DNA from: Littorina saxatilis | Lineage: Eukaryota; Mollusca; Gastropoda; Littorinimorpha; Littorinidae | Length of the DNA stretch: 64,000 nt | Reading direction: 5' to 3' | Assembly: GCF_037325665.1 (NCBI RefSeq) | Contig: NC_090255.1 | Location: 20,823,154 to 20,887,153, forward strand | Part shown: positions 35,081-46,261 of the stretch, one piece after another | Position numbering within the stretch: position 1 is the stretch's first letter | Layout: every line of letters starts with the position of its first letter | Translations under genes and position numbers: made by a program | Notes under the pieces: generated by a model | Told to the model about the DNA's origin: nothing | Database searches by the model: none | Seen by the model: the letters and a program-made list of their open reading frames with translations, nothing else

Positions 35081-35637
35081 GTCGTGCCGAATTCACGGAA
35101 TTGCCGAATTCGCGGAATCGGCAACATATTTGCCCATTTCGCGTAATCGGCAAAACGCTGCCCATTACGTGAAATCGGCAGCGTTTTGCCGAAAATGCGG
35201 AAAGGCTTCTAAAAGTTGCCCATTTCACAAAAGCGACAGCCAGTCTGTTACTTTTTGTGTCACCAGAACATTGAATTAACATTGCTTTACCTCCCTACTA
35301 TGTTTTTATGGTCTATGTTTGTCTGTGTCGAGCATAACTCCGGAAATGCACAAAAACGACACTTTTTGCAATAACTCACAATAACTGATCGATTTTTGCA
35401 ATATCTATCCTTCGAGTATCTAGCTGTCTAAGTGTGATGATATCCCAGGCATTTGAGAACTCTAAAACCAAAAAGTGGCTGCCGATTTCGCAAAATGGGC
35501 AAATTTTAGAAGCCTTTACGCGTTTTCGGCAAAACGCTGCCGATTTCACGTAATGGGCAGCGTTTTGCCGATTACACGAAATGGGCAAAAATGTTGCCGA
35601 TTCCGCGAATTCGGCAATTCCGTGAATTCGGCACGAC
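35081..35637. mobile_element. Foldback MITE with ~165-bp inverted repeats made of GCCGAATTC words
   Basis: The arms (about 35081-35245 and 35470-35637) are inverted with roughly 95% identity by eye and both start GTCGTGCCGAATTCACGG. Each arm is itself an array of words like TTGCCCATTTCGCGTAATCG and GGCAAAACGCTGCCCATTAC in alternating orientation. It is inserted in TA repeats between H2 and H3. The loop (35246-35469) does not code. Confidence 0.85.
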
Positions 35638-35658
35638 ATATATATATATATATATATA

Positions 35659-37062
35659 CTAGAGGAATACCCGGCTTCGCCGGGGTGAATCGCGAGACAG
35701 AGACAGACAGCGTGGCGGTTCATCACAATCACCTTTGCAGGCGAAGTCCTGTCAAACGGGATTGAGAATTTTAGAGCTTATTTCTTAGCCCTATATTATC
35801 TGTTGTGGCTTCTCAAATGCCAGAACATACAGACAGACAAAAGCCGCTAGACCCCATCACAAACAGAACTCTACAATCCACAGGTTTTTGCCCACACACA
35901 CACACACAAACACACACACAGAGAAGCCGTATATATATATATATATGTATATCTATATCTATAAATATATAGAGATAGGTGAGAGTGTATTTTTCGCGTG
36001 GCTATAAATTGATTCGACCTTTTCATTTTGACAGTAAGAACAACTTACGGGTGCAAGGGAAGCGTTCTGGACAGCGCAGTGACATTCTAAAAATAGTAAC
36101 TCAGAAACGGGAATTTGGGGTGAACGGCGCGAGACAGAGACAGACAGCGTTGCGGTTCACCACAATCACCTTTGAAGGCGAAGTCCTGTCAAACGGGATT
36201 GAGAATTTTAGAGCTTATTTCTTAGCCCTATATTATCTGCTGTGGCTTCTCACATGCCAGAACATACAGACAGACAAAAGCCGCTAGACCACATCACAAA
36301 CAGAACTCTACAATACACAGGTTTTTGCCCACACACACACACAAACACACACACACACACACAGAGAAGCCGTATATATATATATATATGCATATCTGTA
36401 TCTATAAATATATAGAGATAGGTGAGAGTGTATTTTTCGCGTGGCTATAAATTGATTCGACCTTTTCACTTTGACAGTAAGAACAACTTACGGGTGCAAG
36501 GGAAGCGTTGTGGACAGCGCAGTGGACAGCGCAGTGACATTCTAAAAATAGTAATAGTAACTTACAAACGGGAAAGCCACACGAAGGAAGGGAGATAAAC
36601 ACCAAACACTGGAGAAGATAAGGAAGAGTTACTTATAATGGTGAAATGAACACAAAAACCAAAATCAGTTCAGCGCTGCGCGCTGAGAGCACGTGTTGAA
36701 ATATCTCATCGATGATATTGTGTCCGGGGTGTAGCTGAATACGGTGTCCAAATTTGAAAAAGATCCACCGAGAACTTTGGTGTTGTGATGTGGTGTAGCG
36801 GCTATGGTGTGTCGGTATGGGGGCCCGGGTAGCTGAGGTGGAACCAAAATAGCTGAGGTGGAACCAAAATCGGTTCAGCGCTGCGCGCTGAGAGCACGTG
36901 TTGAAATATCTCATCGATGAGGTTGTGTCCGGGGTCTCTCTGAATAAGCCCACCAAATTTGAAGCAGATCCATCGAGAACTTTGGCCGTGCATGGCGAAT
37001 ACACAAATACACAGATACACAGACACACAGACACACACACAGACACAAGTCGTATATATATA
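35659..37062 (-). mobile_element. Non-autonomous Helitron, copy H3, with internal tandem duplication
   Basis: On the minus strand it ends CTAG (35659-35662) with the CCCGGCGAAGCCGGG hairpin just inside, and begins near the TATACGACTTGTGT at about 37062. A unit of 443 bp is duplicated head to tail (for example GAGAGTGTATTTTTCGCGTG at 35981 and 36424). A CAGCGCTGCGCGCTGAGAGC block also occurs twice (about 36672 and 36878). It mirrors H2 across the foldback element. Confidence 0.75.
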
Positions 37063-37074
37063 TAGATATATATA

Positions 37075-37555
37075 CTAGATGAATACCCGCTTCGCCGGGT
37101 ACGGCTTCGCCGGGAAGAAGTCGACCCGGCAAAGCCGGGTGTACGCCGGCCTTGCCGGCGCACAGCACGAAGGAAGGGAGATAAACGCGCAAAACACTGG
37201 AGAAGAGTAAAAATAGTATAACGGGAATATGGATTAAGCGTTGTCGACAGTGACGTTCTAAAAATAGAAACGGGAATATGGATTGACGCCACACGAAGGA
37301 AGGGAGATAAACGCTGAAAACACTGGAGCAGATAAGGAAGAGTTACTGGGAATGGATCCAGAGAAAAACCAAAATCGGTTCAGCGCTGCGCGCTGACAGC
37401 ACGTGTTGAAATATCTCATCAAGCAGGTTGTGTCCGGGGTCTACCTAAATATGCCCACCAAATTTGAAACAGATCCATCGAGAACCTTGGGCGTGCATCG
37501 CGGACACACACACACACACACATACACACAGAGACAGAGACAGACACAAGTCGTA
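37075..37555 (-). mobile_element. Non-autonomous Helitron, copy H4
   Basis: Minus-strand copy ending CTAG at 37075-37078 with stacked AAGCCGG hairpins. Its 5' end abuts the 5' end of H5 head to head at about 37555. Confidence 0.75.
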
Positions 37556-37596
37556 TCTATATATATATACGACTTGTGTCTGTCTGTCTGTCTGTC

Positions 37597-37642
<46 letters not shown>

Positions 37643-38218
37643 TGTTCGCGATGCACGGCCAAAGTTCTCGATGGATCTGCTTCAAATTTGGTGGGCATAT
37701 TCAGGTACACCCGGGACAGGACACAACCTGGTCGATATTTCAACACGTGCTCTCAGCGCGCAGCGCTGAACCGATTTTGGTTCCACCTCAGCTACCCGGG
37801 CCCCCATACCGACACACCAAAGCCAAAGTTCTCGGTGGATCTTTTTCAAATTTGGACACCGTATTCAGCTACACCCCGGACACAATATCATCGATGAGAT
37901 ATTTCAACACGTGCTCTCAGCGCGCAGCGCTGAATCGATTTTGGTTTTTCTGTTCATTTCACCATTCCCAGTAACTCTTCCTTATCTTCTCCATGTTTTC
38001 AGCGTTTACCTCCCTTCCTTCGTATGGTGCACTATAGTATGAGGGGGCATCTTCGGATATTCCCGGCGTTCTGTTACTATTTTTAGAAGGTCACCGCAGT
38101 GTCCAGAACGTAAATTGGACCCGTAAATTATCCTCACTGTAAAAGTGCAAAGGTCGAATCAATTTATAGCCACGCGAAAAATACACTGTCATCTATCTCT
38201 CTATATATACGGCTTCTC

Positions 38219-38249
<31 letters not shown>

Positions 38250-38306
38250 CTCTCTATACTTCTTGCCGGCGAAGCCGGCTACCCGGCGAAGCGGGTATTC
38301 ATCTAG
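37556..38306 (+). mobile_element. Non-autonomous Helitron, copy H5
   Basis: It starts TCTATATATATATACGACTT, has (TGTC)n and (GT)n tracts, the GATGCACGGCC block, and ends with hairpin GCGAAGCGGG and CTAG (38303-38306). Part of it matches H3 and part H1, so copies are mosaics. Confidence 0.78.
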
Positions 38307-38310
38307 TATA

Positions 38311-38563
38311 TGTGACCCTCCACCACGGAATGAGTCGCATGTCACCTTTGCATGATTTTCATATTTTTACATTTTCCTAAAGAGTTTTGTATGCTCTATC
38401 CAGTGGTGAAAACCGTTTTGGAAAAGAGCGAAAACTGTTTGAGTTATAAGCCTGTGACTAAGGTGACCCTCACGCTGTTACCATACACTCTCCGGACTTA
38501 TATCAAGCCTAGCGCAGAACCGCGCGAGGTGACATGCGACTCATTTCGTGGTGGAGGGTCACA
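38311..38563. mobile_element. TGTGACCCTCCACCACG MITE, full copy with 35-bp inverted ends
   Basis: Arms at 38311-38345 and 38529-38563 are inverted with one mismatch. TATA flanks both sides (38307-38310, 38564-38567). It inserted right at the 3' end of H5. The second, truncated copy is at 32806-33030. Confidence 0.88.
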
Positions 38564-38577
38564 TATATGTATAGATA

Positions 38578-39056
38578 CTAGATGAATACCCGCTTCGCCG
38601 GGTACGGCTTCGCCGGAAAGAAGTAGGGACCGGCTTTGCCGGGTGTACGCCGGCAAAGCCGGCGCACCCGGTACGAAGAAAGGGAGATAAACGCGCAAAA
38701 CACTGGAGAAGATAAGGAAGAGTAATACCCGGCTTCACCAGGACAGTGACCTTCTAAAAATAGTAACGGGAATATGGATTGAGCGTTGTCGACAGTGACC
38801 TTCTAAAAAAAGTAACGGGAATATGGATTGACGCCATACGAAGGAAGGGAGATAAACGCAAAACACTGGAGAAGATAAGGAAGAGTTACTGGGAAGGGAT
38901 CTGGGAAGATGAACAGAAAAACCAAAATCGGTTCAGCGCTGTGCGCTGAGAGCACGTGTTGAAAATTCTTATCGACCAGGTTGTGTCCGGGGTCTACCTG
39001 AATATGCCCACCAAATTTGAAGCAGATCCATCGAGAACTTTGGCCGTGCATCGCGA

Positions 39057-39088
<32 letters not shown>

Positions 39089-39113
39089 AGAGACAGACAC
39101 AAGCCGTATATAT
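38578..39113 (-). mobile_element. Non-autonomous Helitron, copy H6
   Basis: Minus-strand copy with CTAG at 38578-38581 and stacked CGCCGG hairpins, an internal direct duplication of the GTAACGGGAATATGGATTGA segment, and a CA tract near its 5' end. Confidence 0.75.
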
Positions 39114-39129
39114 GTTACAGGCAATCCGT

Positions 39130-39290
39130 GAAGTTAGGAAATTCGCGTATTTCCTGATTCATTTAGGAAATACATGTTTTTCCTAAACAGCTTAGGAAAT
39201 ACATGAATTTCCTAAAAGAGTTGGGAAATTCACGTATTTCCTAAAATAAAACGCCAACAATTACATGGATTTCCTAATCTATAAATACAC
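39130..39290. repeat. Array of TAGGAAAT...ATTTCCTA palindromes
   Basis: Four to five imperfect palindromes of about 22 bp, for example TAGGAAATACATGAATTTCC, lie side by side. No gene. The stretch 39291-39545 is AT-rich with nothing recognisable. Confidence 0.7.
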
Positions 39291-39545
39291 CCAAACGATG
39301 CACGAAAATTGTAAAGAAATGAGAAATAGTCCCTTTCGTTTTGCTACATTTATTCAATTATTATTTAATAAAACGGGGAAACTGTTTAAAAAATGCACTT
39401 ATTCACAAAATTGTACTACTCTCTATCATATGAACATATTGGACTAAAACAATTAGCATAATCAAAGTAAACTTTTTAGCACATAAACACCTCATGTCCC
39501 TAATAGGCTGTAGTTCCTGTGGGACAAACATTTTAAGAATCATCA

Positions 39546-39724
39546 TCGGATGAGACGAAAAACCGAGGTCCCTTCGTGTACACTACATTGGGGTGTGCAC
39601 GTTAAGCTCTACAATTCTCAATCCCGTTTGAGAGGACTTCGCCTTCAAAGGTGATTGTGGTGAACCGCCAAGCTGTCTATCTCTGTCTTGCGATTCACCC
39701 CGGCGAAGCCGGGTATTCCTCTAG
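39546..39724 (+). mobile_element. SINE body fragment fused to a Helitron 3' end (H7)
   Basis: 39546-39604 is body sequence of the SINE family at 42626 (GATGAGACGAAAAACCGAGG). At 39605 it switches to the last 120 bp of the Helitron, ending with the CCCGGCGAAGCCGGG hairpin and CTAG (39721-39724). The Helitron copy has therefore either captured or been truncated against a SINE. Confidence 0.65.
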
Positions 39725-39734
39725 TATATAGATA

Positions 39735-39778
39735 TATATATTTGTGATGTTTTATATACATACATATATATATGTATG

Positions 39779-39813
<35 letters not shown>

Positions 39814-39940
39814 GTATGTATATAGTATGTGCGTCCCGGCGTATTAAATGTTTGTATGAGGGACAGCTTGTAAGATTAGGCTTTTCCTAAAACCTTTATC
39901 CTTTTGTAATAAAGTTCAGTTTCAGTTTCGGTTTCAGTTG
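39735..39940 (+). repeat. (TATACATA)n palindromic tract and a retroposon tail
   Basis: 39749-39826 is built of TATACATACATATATATATG-type palindromes. 39830-39940 reads TCCTTTTGTAATAAAGTTCA then (GTTTCA)n, a typical LINE 3' tail, followed by (CT)n at 39943-39988. Confidence 0.6.
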
Positions 39941-39955
39941 TTCTCTCTCTCTCTC

Positions 39956-39986
<31 letters not shown>

Positions 39987-40169
39987 TGTGGTGGGAACGT
40001 GGGGATGTGTGGTTGAGGATGGAGGGACTGAGGGGGGGGGGGGGTATATGTCCTGGCAGGGACCTATATTTAGGTCTATGGTCCTGGTAACCTCTCAACA
40101 ATTCGCACAGCATGTATGAAGTCGATATGTATCCGCCATCGTCGCCCGAAACTGATGTGTCGCACTCAG

Positions 40170-40520
40170 CCTGGTTTTGTCATGAGCATGTCGTAAGAGG
40201 CGACTAACGGATTCTGTTTCTTCTTTTACCCTTGTTAAGTGTTTCTTGTATAGAATATAGTCAATGTTTGTAAAGATTTTAGTCAAGCAGTATGTAAGAA
40301 ATGTTAAGTCCTTTGTACTGGAAACTTGCATTCTCCCAGTAAGGTTATATATTGTACTATACTTGCAAGCCCCTGGAGCAATTTTTTTATTAGTGCTTTT
40401 GTGAACAAGAAACAATTGACAAGTGGCTCTATCCCATCTCCCCCCCTTTCCCCGTCGCGATATAACCTTCGTGGTTGAAAACGACGTTAAACACCAAATA
40501 AAGAAAGAAAGAAAGAAAGC
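40170..40520 (+). mobile_element. SINE-like retroposon with (AAAG)n tail, copy 2
   Basis: Closely matches 12858-13273 from CATGTCGTAAGAGGCGACTA to the GAAAGAAAGAAAG tail. Confidence 0.78.
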
Positions 40521-40641
40521 AGGATCTAAAATCTCTCTTTCTCTCTCTCATTTTCACCGTCCCCAGATATCAGATGATAACCAGAAAGGTGAGAATTAAC
40601 GCATCATGCACATAGTCAAGAGAATATATCTTATCCAGATA

Positions 40642-40914
40642 GGCGTCCGCCCCGTGATCGGGAGGTTGTGGGTTCGAACCCCGGCCGGGTCATACCTAAG
40701 ACTTTAAAATTGTCAATCTAGCTGGCGTCTGACATTATGGGGTTGGTGCTAGGACTGGTTGGTCCAGTGTCAGAATAATGTGACTGGGTGAGACATGAAG
40801 CCTGTGCTGCGACTTCTGTCTTGTGTGTGGCGCACGTTATATGTCAAAACAGCACCGCCCTGATATGGCCCTTCGTGGTCGGCTGGGCGTTAAGCAAACA
40901 AACAAACAAACAAA
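40642..40914 (+). mobile_element. 5'-truncated tRNA-derived SINE with perfect target duplication
   Basis: Same family as 5350-5661 but begins within the head, keeping the B box GGGTTCGAACCCC and the CAAACAAACAAAC tail. CTTATCCAGAT flanks both ends (40630-40640, 40915-40925), so the 5' truncation happened during insertion. From 40926 to 41447 I see no gene, only T-rich runs. Confidence 0.9.
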
Positions 40915-41447
40915 CTTATCCAGATATCATTTTAATAGCAGTCTTATGTTAGGTGCCAGCATAACATTTCGAAGCTTTCTAGGGAAAAAAAGAGGGACAA
41001 GAAAGAATTTGTATTTTAATAGTCCGTACAGTCATGAAAACAACCCTGCTTACCTTCATTAAAACACACACACAAACTCACACACACTATTAGTTTCTTC
41101 TTATTTGTCTTCTTCTCAAGTTCTTCTTCATTTAATTATTTATTTTTTTAATTAAAGATTCTAAATCTTTTAGAATGGTGTTTCTGCGAAGAAGGAATAT
41201 TGTCCAGAAGATCATCCTTAGTGATGGTACATTTGAGTTTTGTTTGCGTCACGTGAATCATTGCACGAAATAATCGCCGAGGACTTCTCCTTCGATCGGT
41301 TCTGAGGGAGTCTTCATTATTTTATTTTTTCAGCAAAAGGAACATTCTCGCGGTTAGTGATTTTAGCGTACCCGGCACAACAGACTCAGTTTCTGAGCAA
41401 GATTAAATAAAAATGTGACTCAGAATTCCAATTCTCATCCGTCAGAA

Positions 41448-41526
41448 TGTTTATGTGACTGTAACAAGTGTTTGCTGTCGTACAGTCCAGTAAGACAGCG
41501 AACACTTGTTACAGTCACAGAAACAT
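41448..41526. repeat. Foldback hairpin, ~33-bp arms
   Basis: ATGTTTATGTGACTGTAACA... (41448-41480) is the inverted match of 41494-41526 with two mismatches; the loop is about 13 bases. Confidence 0.85.
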
Positions 41527-41594
41527 TTTTATAAGACTAACGTTTTATTTACACGTTTTTGGATAACATATTCTGATGCTGCCTATGTGCTCTG

Positions 41595-42056
41595 ATGGAT
41601 TGGATTGGATTGGATAAGATTTATAGTCCAGTCAGGTTACCCTCATGGAAATTCGGGCTGCTTTCTCCCTGGGGAAAGCGAGCTGCCATACATACGGCGC
41701 TACCCATATTTTTTTTTCCTGCATGCGTGTATTCATGTTACCTGAGACTTAATGCCGTGTGAGATGGATTTTTTTTACTTAATTCCAAGTCCCACGGGTA
41801 TTTGATGGACATTTTTATCTATGCCTATACAATTTTGCCAGGAAAGACCCTTTTGTCAATCGTGGGATCTTTAACGTGCACACCCCAATGTAGTGTACAC
41901 GAAGGGACCTCGGTTTTTCGTCTCATCCGAAAGACTAGCACTTGAACCCACCACCTAGGTTAGGAAAGGGGGAAGAAAATTGCGGCCTGACCCAGGCCTG
42001 AACACGCAACCTCTCGCTTCCGAGCGCAAGTGCGTTACCACTCGGCCACCCAGTCC
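41595..42056 (-). mobile_element. tRNA-derived SINE, Ser/Leu-like head, third tail type
   Basis: Minus-strand head as at 13776, with the same first body part. The tail instead contains GTATGGCAGCTCGCTTTCCC and ends (ATCC/AATCC)n at 41595. It shows that this SINE body carries different tails. Confidence 0.8.
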
Positions 42057-42084
42057 CGTAGATGACATTGTGATGTCTTTCTCT

Positions 42085-42465
42085 TCTTCTTCTTCAGCGT
42101 TCCAGAAATTCTGGTGATGTGTGAGCTCGTTTGCCCATTTGGGTTCCCCACACTATACTCTGAGAGCATAGTCAGCTTCACTCCGCTTTTGTTGGGTAGG
42201 CATGCTGGGTATTTTCGTGTTTCCATAACCCACCATGCCGAACTCCGACATGGATGACAGGATCTTTTCCGTGCGCACTTGGTCTTGTGCTTGCGTGTAC
42301 ACACGAAGGGGGTTAAGTCACTATAGCAGGTCTGCACATAAGTTGACCTGGGAGATCGGGAAAATCTCCACTCTTAACCCACCAGGCGACAGCGACCGGG
42401 ATTCGAACTCACGACCTCCTGATTAGGAGGCCGACGTCTTACCACCACGCCACAGCGCCCGTCAA
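42085..42465 (-). mobile_element. tRNA-derived SINE with (GAA)n tail and a 10-bp target duplication
   Basis: Minus-strand head with A box TGGCGTGGTGGTAAGAC and B box GAGTTCGAATCCC; body and GAA tail match the family at 8871. GTCTTTCTCT flanks both ends exactly (42075-42084, 42466-42475). Confidence 0.9.
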
Positions 42466-42625
42466 GTCTTTCTCTGAAACATGGTCCGCCGTATCGAAGC
42501 AGACAAGCATGCTAGCCTATACAAGATTACCTGCTATTCAGACTCGGTCGTGTGACACAGTTTTTTTAAATTTTTTAATCCACATGAGATTACGTAGATT
42601 TTCTAACGAAGCCGCCATGATTATA

Positions 42626-43151
42626 GACTGGGTGGCCGAGTGGTAACGCACTTGCGCTCGGAAGCAAGAGGTTGCGAGTTCGACCCTGGGTCAGGGCGTT
42701 AGCAATTTTCTCCCCCCCTTTCCTAACCTAGGTGGTGGGTTCAAGTGCTAGTCTTTCGGATGAGACGAAAAACCGAGGTCCCTTCGTGTACACTACATTG
42801 GGGTGTGCACGTTAAAGATCCCACGATTGACGAAAGGGTCTTTCCTGGCAAAATTGTATAGGCATAGATAAAAATGTCCACCAAAATACCCGTGTGACTT
42901 GGAATAATAGGCCGTGAAAAGTAGGATATGCGCCGAAATGGCTGCGATCTGCTGGCCGATGTGAATGCGTGATGTATTGTGTAAAAAAATTCCATCTCAC
43001 ACGGCATAAATAAATCCCTGCGCCTTGAATATGTGCGCGATATAAAGTGCATTAAAAAATAATATATATATAAAAAAAAAAATCCCTGCGCTTAGAACGG
43101 TACCCACGGAATACGCGCGATTTTAGCCGCATATTGATTGATTGATTGATC
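42626..43151 (+). mobile_element. tRNA-derived SINE, Ser/Leu-like head, with two tails in series
   Basis: Head GACTGGGTGGCCGAGTGGTA with B box GAGTTCGACCCTG. The body matches the SINE at 6391. The 3' end reads TCCCTGCGCCTTGAATATGT...AAAAAATAATATATA, then again TCCCTGCGCTTAGAACGGTA...(ATTG)n, that is, two alternative tails of the family one after the other. The following 43152-43720 shows a C run at 43661-43669 and no gene. Confidence 0.82.
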
Positions 43152-43725
43152 GTCATGCACCTCAGCAATACTGAGTATATAAGCAATGCTCTTAACACGC
43201 ACGACAACTGATAAGAGACGATCTCTCTGCATTTCAGCGTACGTAAATTGACATGACATACAAAACAAATTCTTGGTTCACCTGGGCAAGAAAACATTAT
43301 TTCTTTTCTTACCTGTAATGTAGGCTGCGCAGTCTGATTTTTAACAACTGATATAAAAAAACACAGGTTCTACCTGACATGCGAGAAACCGAATACCGAC
43401 AATAACTTACTTCGATTTTTTTCATTAAAAAACCCAAACAAACAAAACCGGGCCCCCACGATTTTTTTCGCAGTTCTGAGAGCGACTTATTTAGCGTCTC
43501 AACCAATAGAAATGCTGGGTTGGTATCGACGTTGGCAGTCTAAAATCATCACTGAGACTTCGTGGCTGACTCGGACCGGTGTGGCTCTAGCTGAGCAGAA
43601 CAGCTACAGACACAGGTAGATCAGTTTCTGGCACAGTGGAAATTCCCGTTGAAGACACCCCCCCCCCCCACCTAAAAAACAAAACAAAACACCCCATAAA
43701 CAATCAAAATGCTCTTGCTTTTTAC

Positions 43726-43785
43726 ATTTAGTCAAGATTTGACGAAATATTTTAACATAGAGGGGGAATCGAGACGAGGGTCGTG

Positions 43786-43873
<88 letters not shown>

Positions 43874-44644
43874 GTGTGTGTAGAGCGATTCAGACTAAAC
43901 TACTGGACCGATCTTTATGAAATTTGACATGAGAGTTCCTGGGAATGATATCACCGGATGTTTTTTTTAAATTATTTGGATAAATACCTTTGATGACGTC
44001 ATATCCGGCTTTTTGTAAAAGTTGAGGCGGCACTGTCACACCCTCATTTTTCAATCAAATTGATTGAAATGTTGGCAAAGCAATCTTCGACGAAGGCCGG
44101 ACTTTGGTATTGCATTTCAGCTTGGTGGCTTAAAAACTAATGAATGAGATTGGTCATTAAAAATCGGAAACTTGTAATTAAAATTATTTTTTTATTAAAC
44201 GATCCAAAACAAATTCCTCTTATTCTTTGTCATTTTCTGATTCCAAAAACATATACATATGTTATATTTGGATTACAAACAAGCTCTGAAAATTAAAAAT
44301 ATGAAAATTATGATTAAAATTAATTTTTCGAAATCGATTTAAAAACAATTTCATCTTATTCCTTGTCGGTCCCTGATTCCAAAAACATATAGATATGATA
44401 TGTTTGGATTAAAAACAAACTCAGTAAGCTAAAAAGAATAGACATACAGAAAAGCGTGTTATCCTGCTCAGCGCGACCACTACCGCACTATTCTGGCTTG
44501 TCGATTTCACTGCCTTTGCCACGAACTGGGTGGACTGACGAAACTACGAGTATGCAGTCTTGGTGAAAAAAGCAGTGCGTTCAGTTTCATCCTGTGAGTT
44601 CGACAGCTTGACTAAATGTCGTTATTTCGCCTTACGCGACTTGT
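43726..44644 (+). mobile_element. R repeat, copy R4
   Basis: Complete copy with a long GT tract (43793-43880), start hairpin with one change, and the TCGCCTTACGCGACTTGT end. Flanking bases are T-rich. Between R4 and R5 lies a G run at 44726-44739. Confidence 0.85.
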
Positions 44645-44833
44645 TTAGATTTTCTGTCACTGATCTTTGTAAAGTTACCTCTATTTCAAACATATTTTCT
44701 CACATTGTTGAAGGTCTTAAAAGGGGGGGGGGGGGGGGGTTTACAAAACTGGCAAATACAGAGATTTAACTTTTAAGCATAGTTAGCAGGGATCGCATAA
44801 CTTTCAACCTCTGAAGGGAATCTTTTTTTTTAC

Positions 44834-44907
44834 ATTTAGTCAAGTTTTGACTAAATGTTTTAACATAGAGGGGGAATCGAGACGAGGGTCGTGGTGTGTG
44901 TGTGTGT

Positions 44908-44973
<66 letters not shown>

Positions 44974-45730
44974 CGTGTGCGTGTGTGTGTGTGTGCGTGT
45001 GTGTGTGTAGAGCGAATCAGAGTAAACTACTGGACCGATCTTTATGAAATTTTACATGAGAGTTTCTGGGTATGATATCCCCAGATGTTTTTTTCATTTT
45101 TTCGATAAATGTCTTTTATGACGTCATATCCGGCTTTTTGTAAAAGTTGAGGTGGCACTGTCACACCCTCAATTTTCAATCAAATTGATTGAAATTTTGG
45201 CCAAGCAATCTTCGACGAAGGCCGGACTTCGGTATTGCATTTCAGCATGGAGGCTTACAAATTAATTAATGACTTTGGTCATTAAAAATCTGAAAATTGT
45301 AATTAAAATTATTTTTTTATAAAACGATCCAAAATTACTTTTATTTTATTCTTCATCGTGTTCTGATTCCAAAAACATATACATATATGGTATATTCGGA
45401 TTAAAACAAGCTCTGAAAATTAAAAATATAAAAATTATGATTGAAATTAAATTTCTGAAATCGTTTTAAAAACAATTTCATCTTATTCCTTGTCGGTTCC
45501 TGATTCCAAAAACATATAGATATAATATGTTTGGATTAAAAACACGCTCAGAAAGTTAAAACGAAGAGAGGTACAGTAAAGCGTGCTATGAAGCACAGCG
45601 CAACCGCTACCGCGCCAAACAGGCTCGTCACTTTCACTGCCTTTTGCACTAGCGGCGGACTACGTTCAGTTGCATTCTGTGAGTTCCATAGCTATGACTA
45701 AATGTAGTAATTTCGCCTTACGCGACTTGT
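44834..45730 (+). mobile_element. R repeat, copy R5
   Basis: Complete copy, same orientation as R4, long GT tract at 44896-45008. Inserted at T-rich sequence (preceded by TTTTTTTTAC, followed by TTTCTTTTT). Confidence 0.85.
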
Positions 45731-45939
45731 TTCTTTTTGCAGGGTAACTGTTTTTCAGAACAATAGACTTAATCATTGAAATGCTGTTTAATTTATGTGC
45801 ACTGGCAAGAACAACAAAGTAAATTAAGGTACCATGACATCGACCCTGTTGTATTCTGCTGACCCTGAAAAAGAAAGAAAGGCAGATTTGCAGACACTAG
45901 GACATTCCTTTCTCCATACCCACAGGTAAAATGAAGCGT

Positions 45940-46015
45940 GCACCTTCCATACCCCCCCCCCCCCCCCCCACCGAAAAAAAAAGAAAACATGGTTGGGGGG
46001 GGGGGGGGGGGTGGG
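45940..46015. repeat. Poly-C / poly-G pair
   Basis: A C run (45952-45969) and a G run (45995-46010) with an A-rich segment between can fold on each other. Frames giving Pro or Gly runs are not genes. Confidence 0.8.
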
Positions 46016-46122
46016 GATGTTAGTAAACGGTGCAGACAAACATGCTACATTGTGAGTCACAAAACCGAATGGAATCCGAGCGTCGAGACTACACGGGTCA
46101 CAGTCGAGGCAATTAAACCCAA

Positions 46123-46261
46123 TATTGACGGACTGTGTGATGATATCTTCTGCTATGATCTGTTGAGACAGTGATATCAAAATCGAGACCGGAGTTCGAG
46201 ATTTTGATATCACTGTCGAAACAGACCAATAGCAGAAGATATCATCACACAGTCTGTCAAT
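46123..46261. repeat. Foldback element with ~62-bp arms
   Basis: The left arm (46123-46184) and right arm (46200-46261) are inverted with a handful of mismatches; both begin ATTGAC(G/A)GACTGTGTGATG. The loop is 15 bases. A related 24-bp perfect palindrome built on GTCGATATCA lies at about 46543-46569. No gene is seen from 46262 to 46871. Confidence 0.8.
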
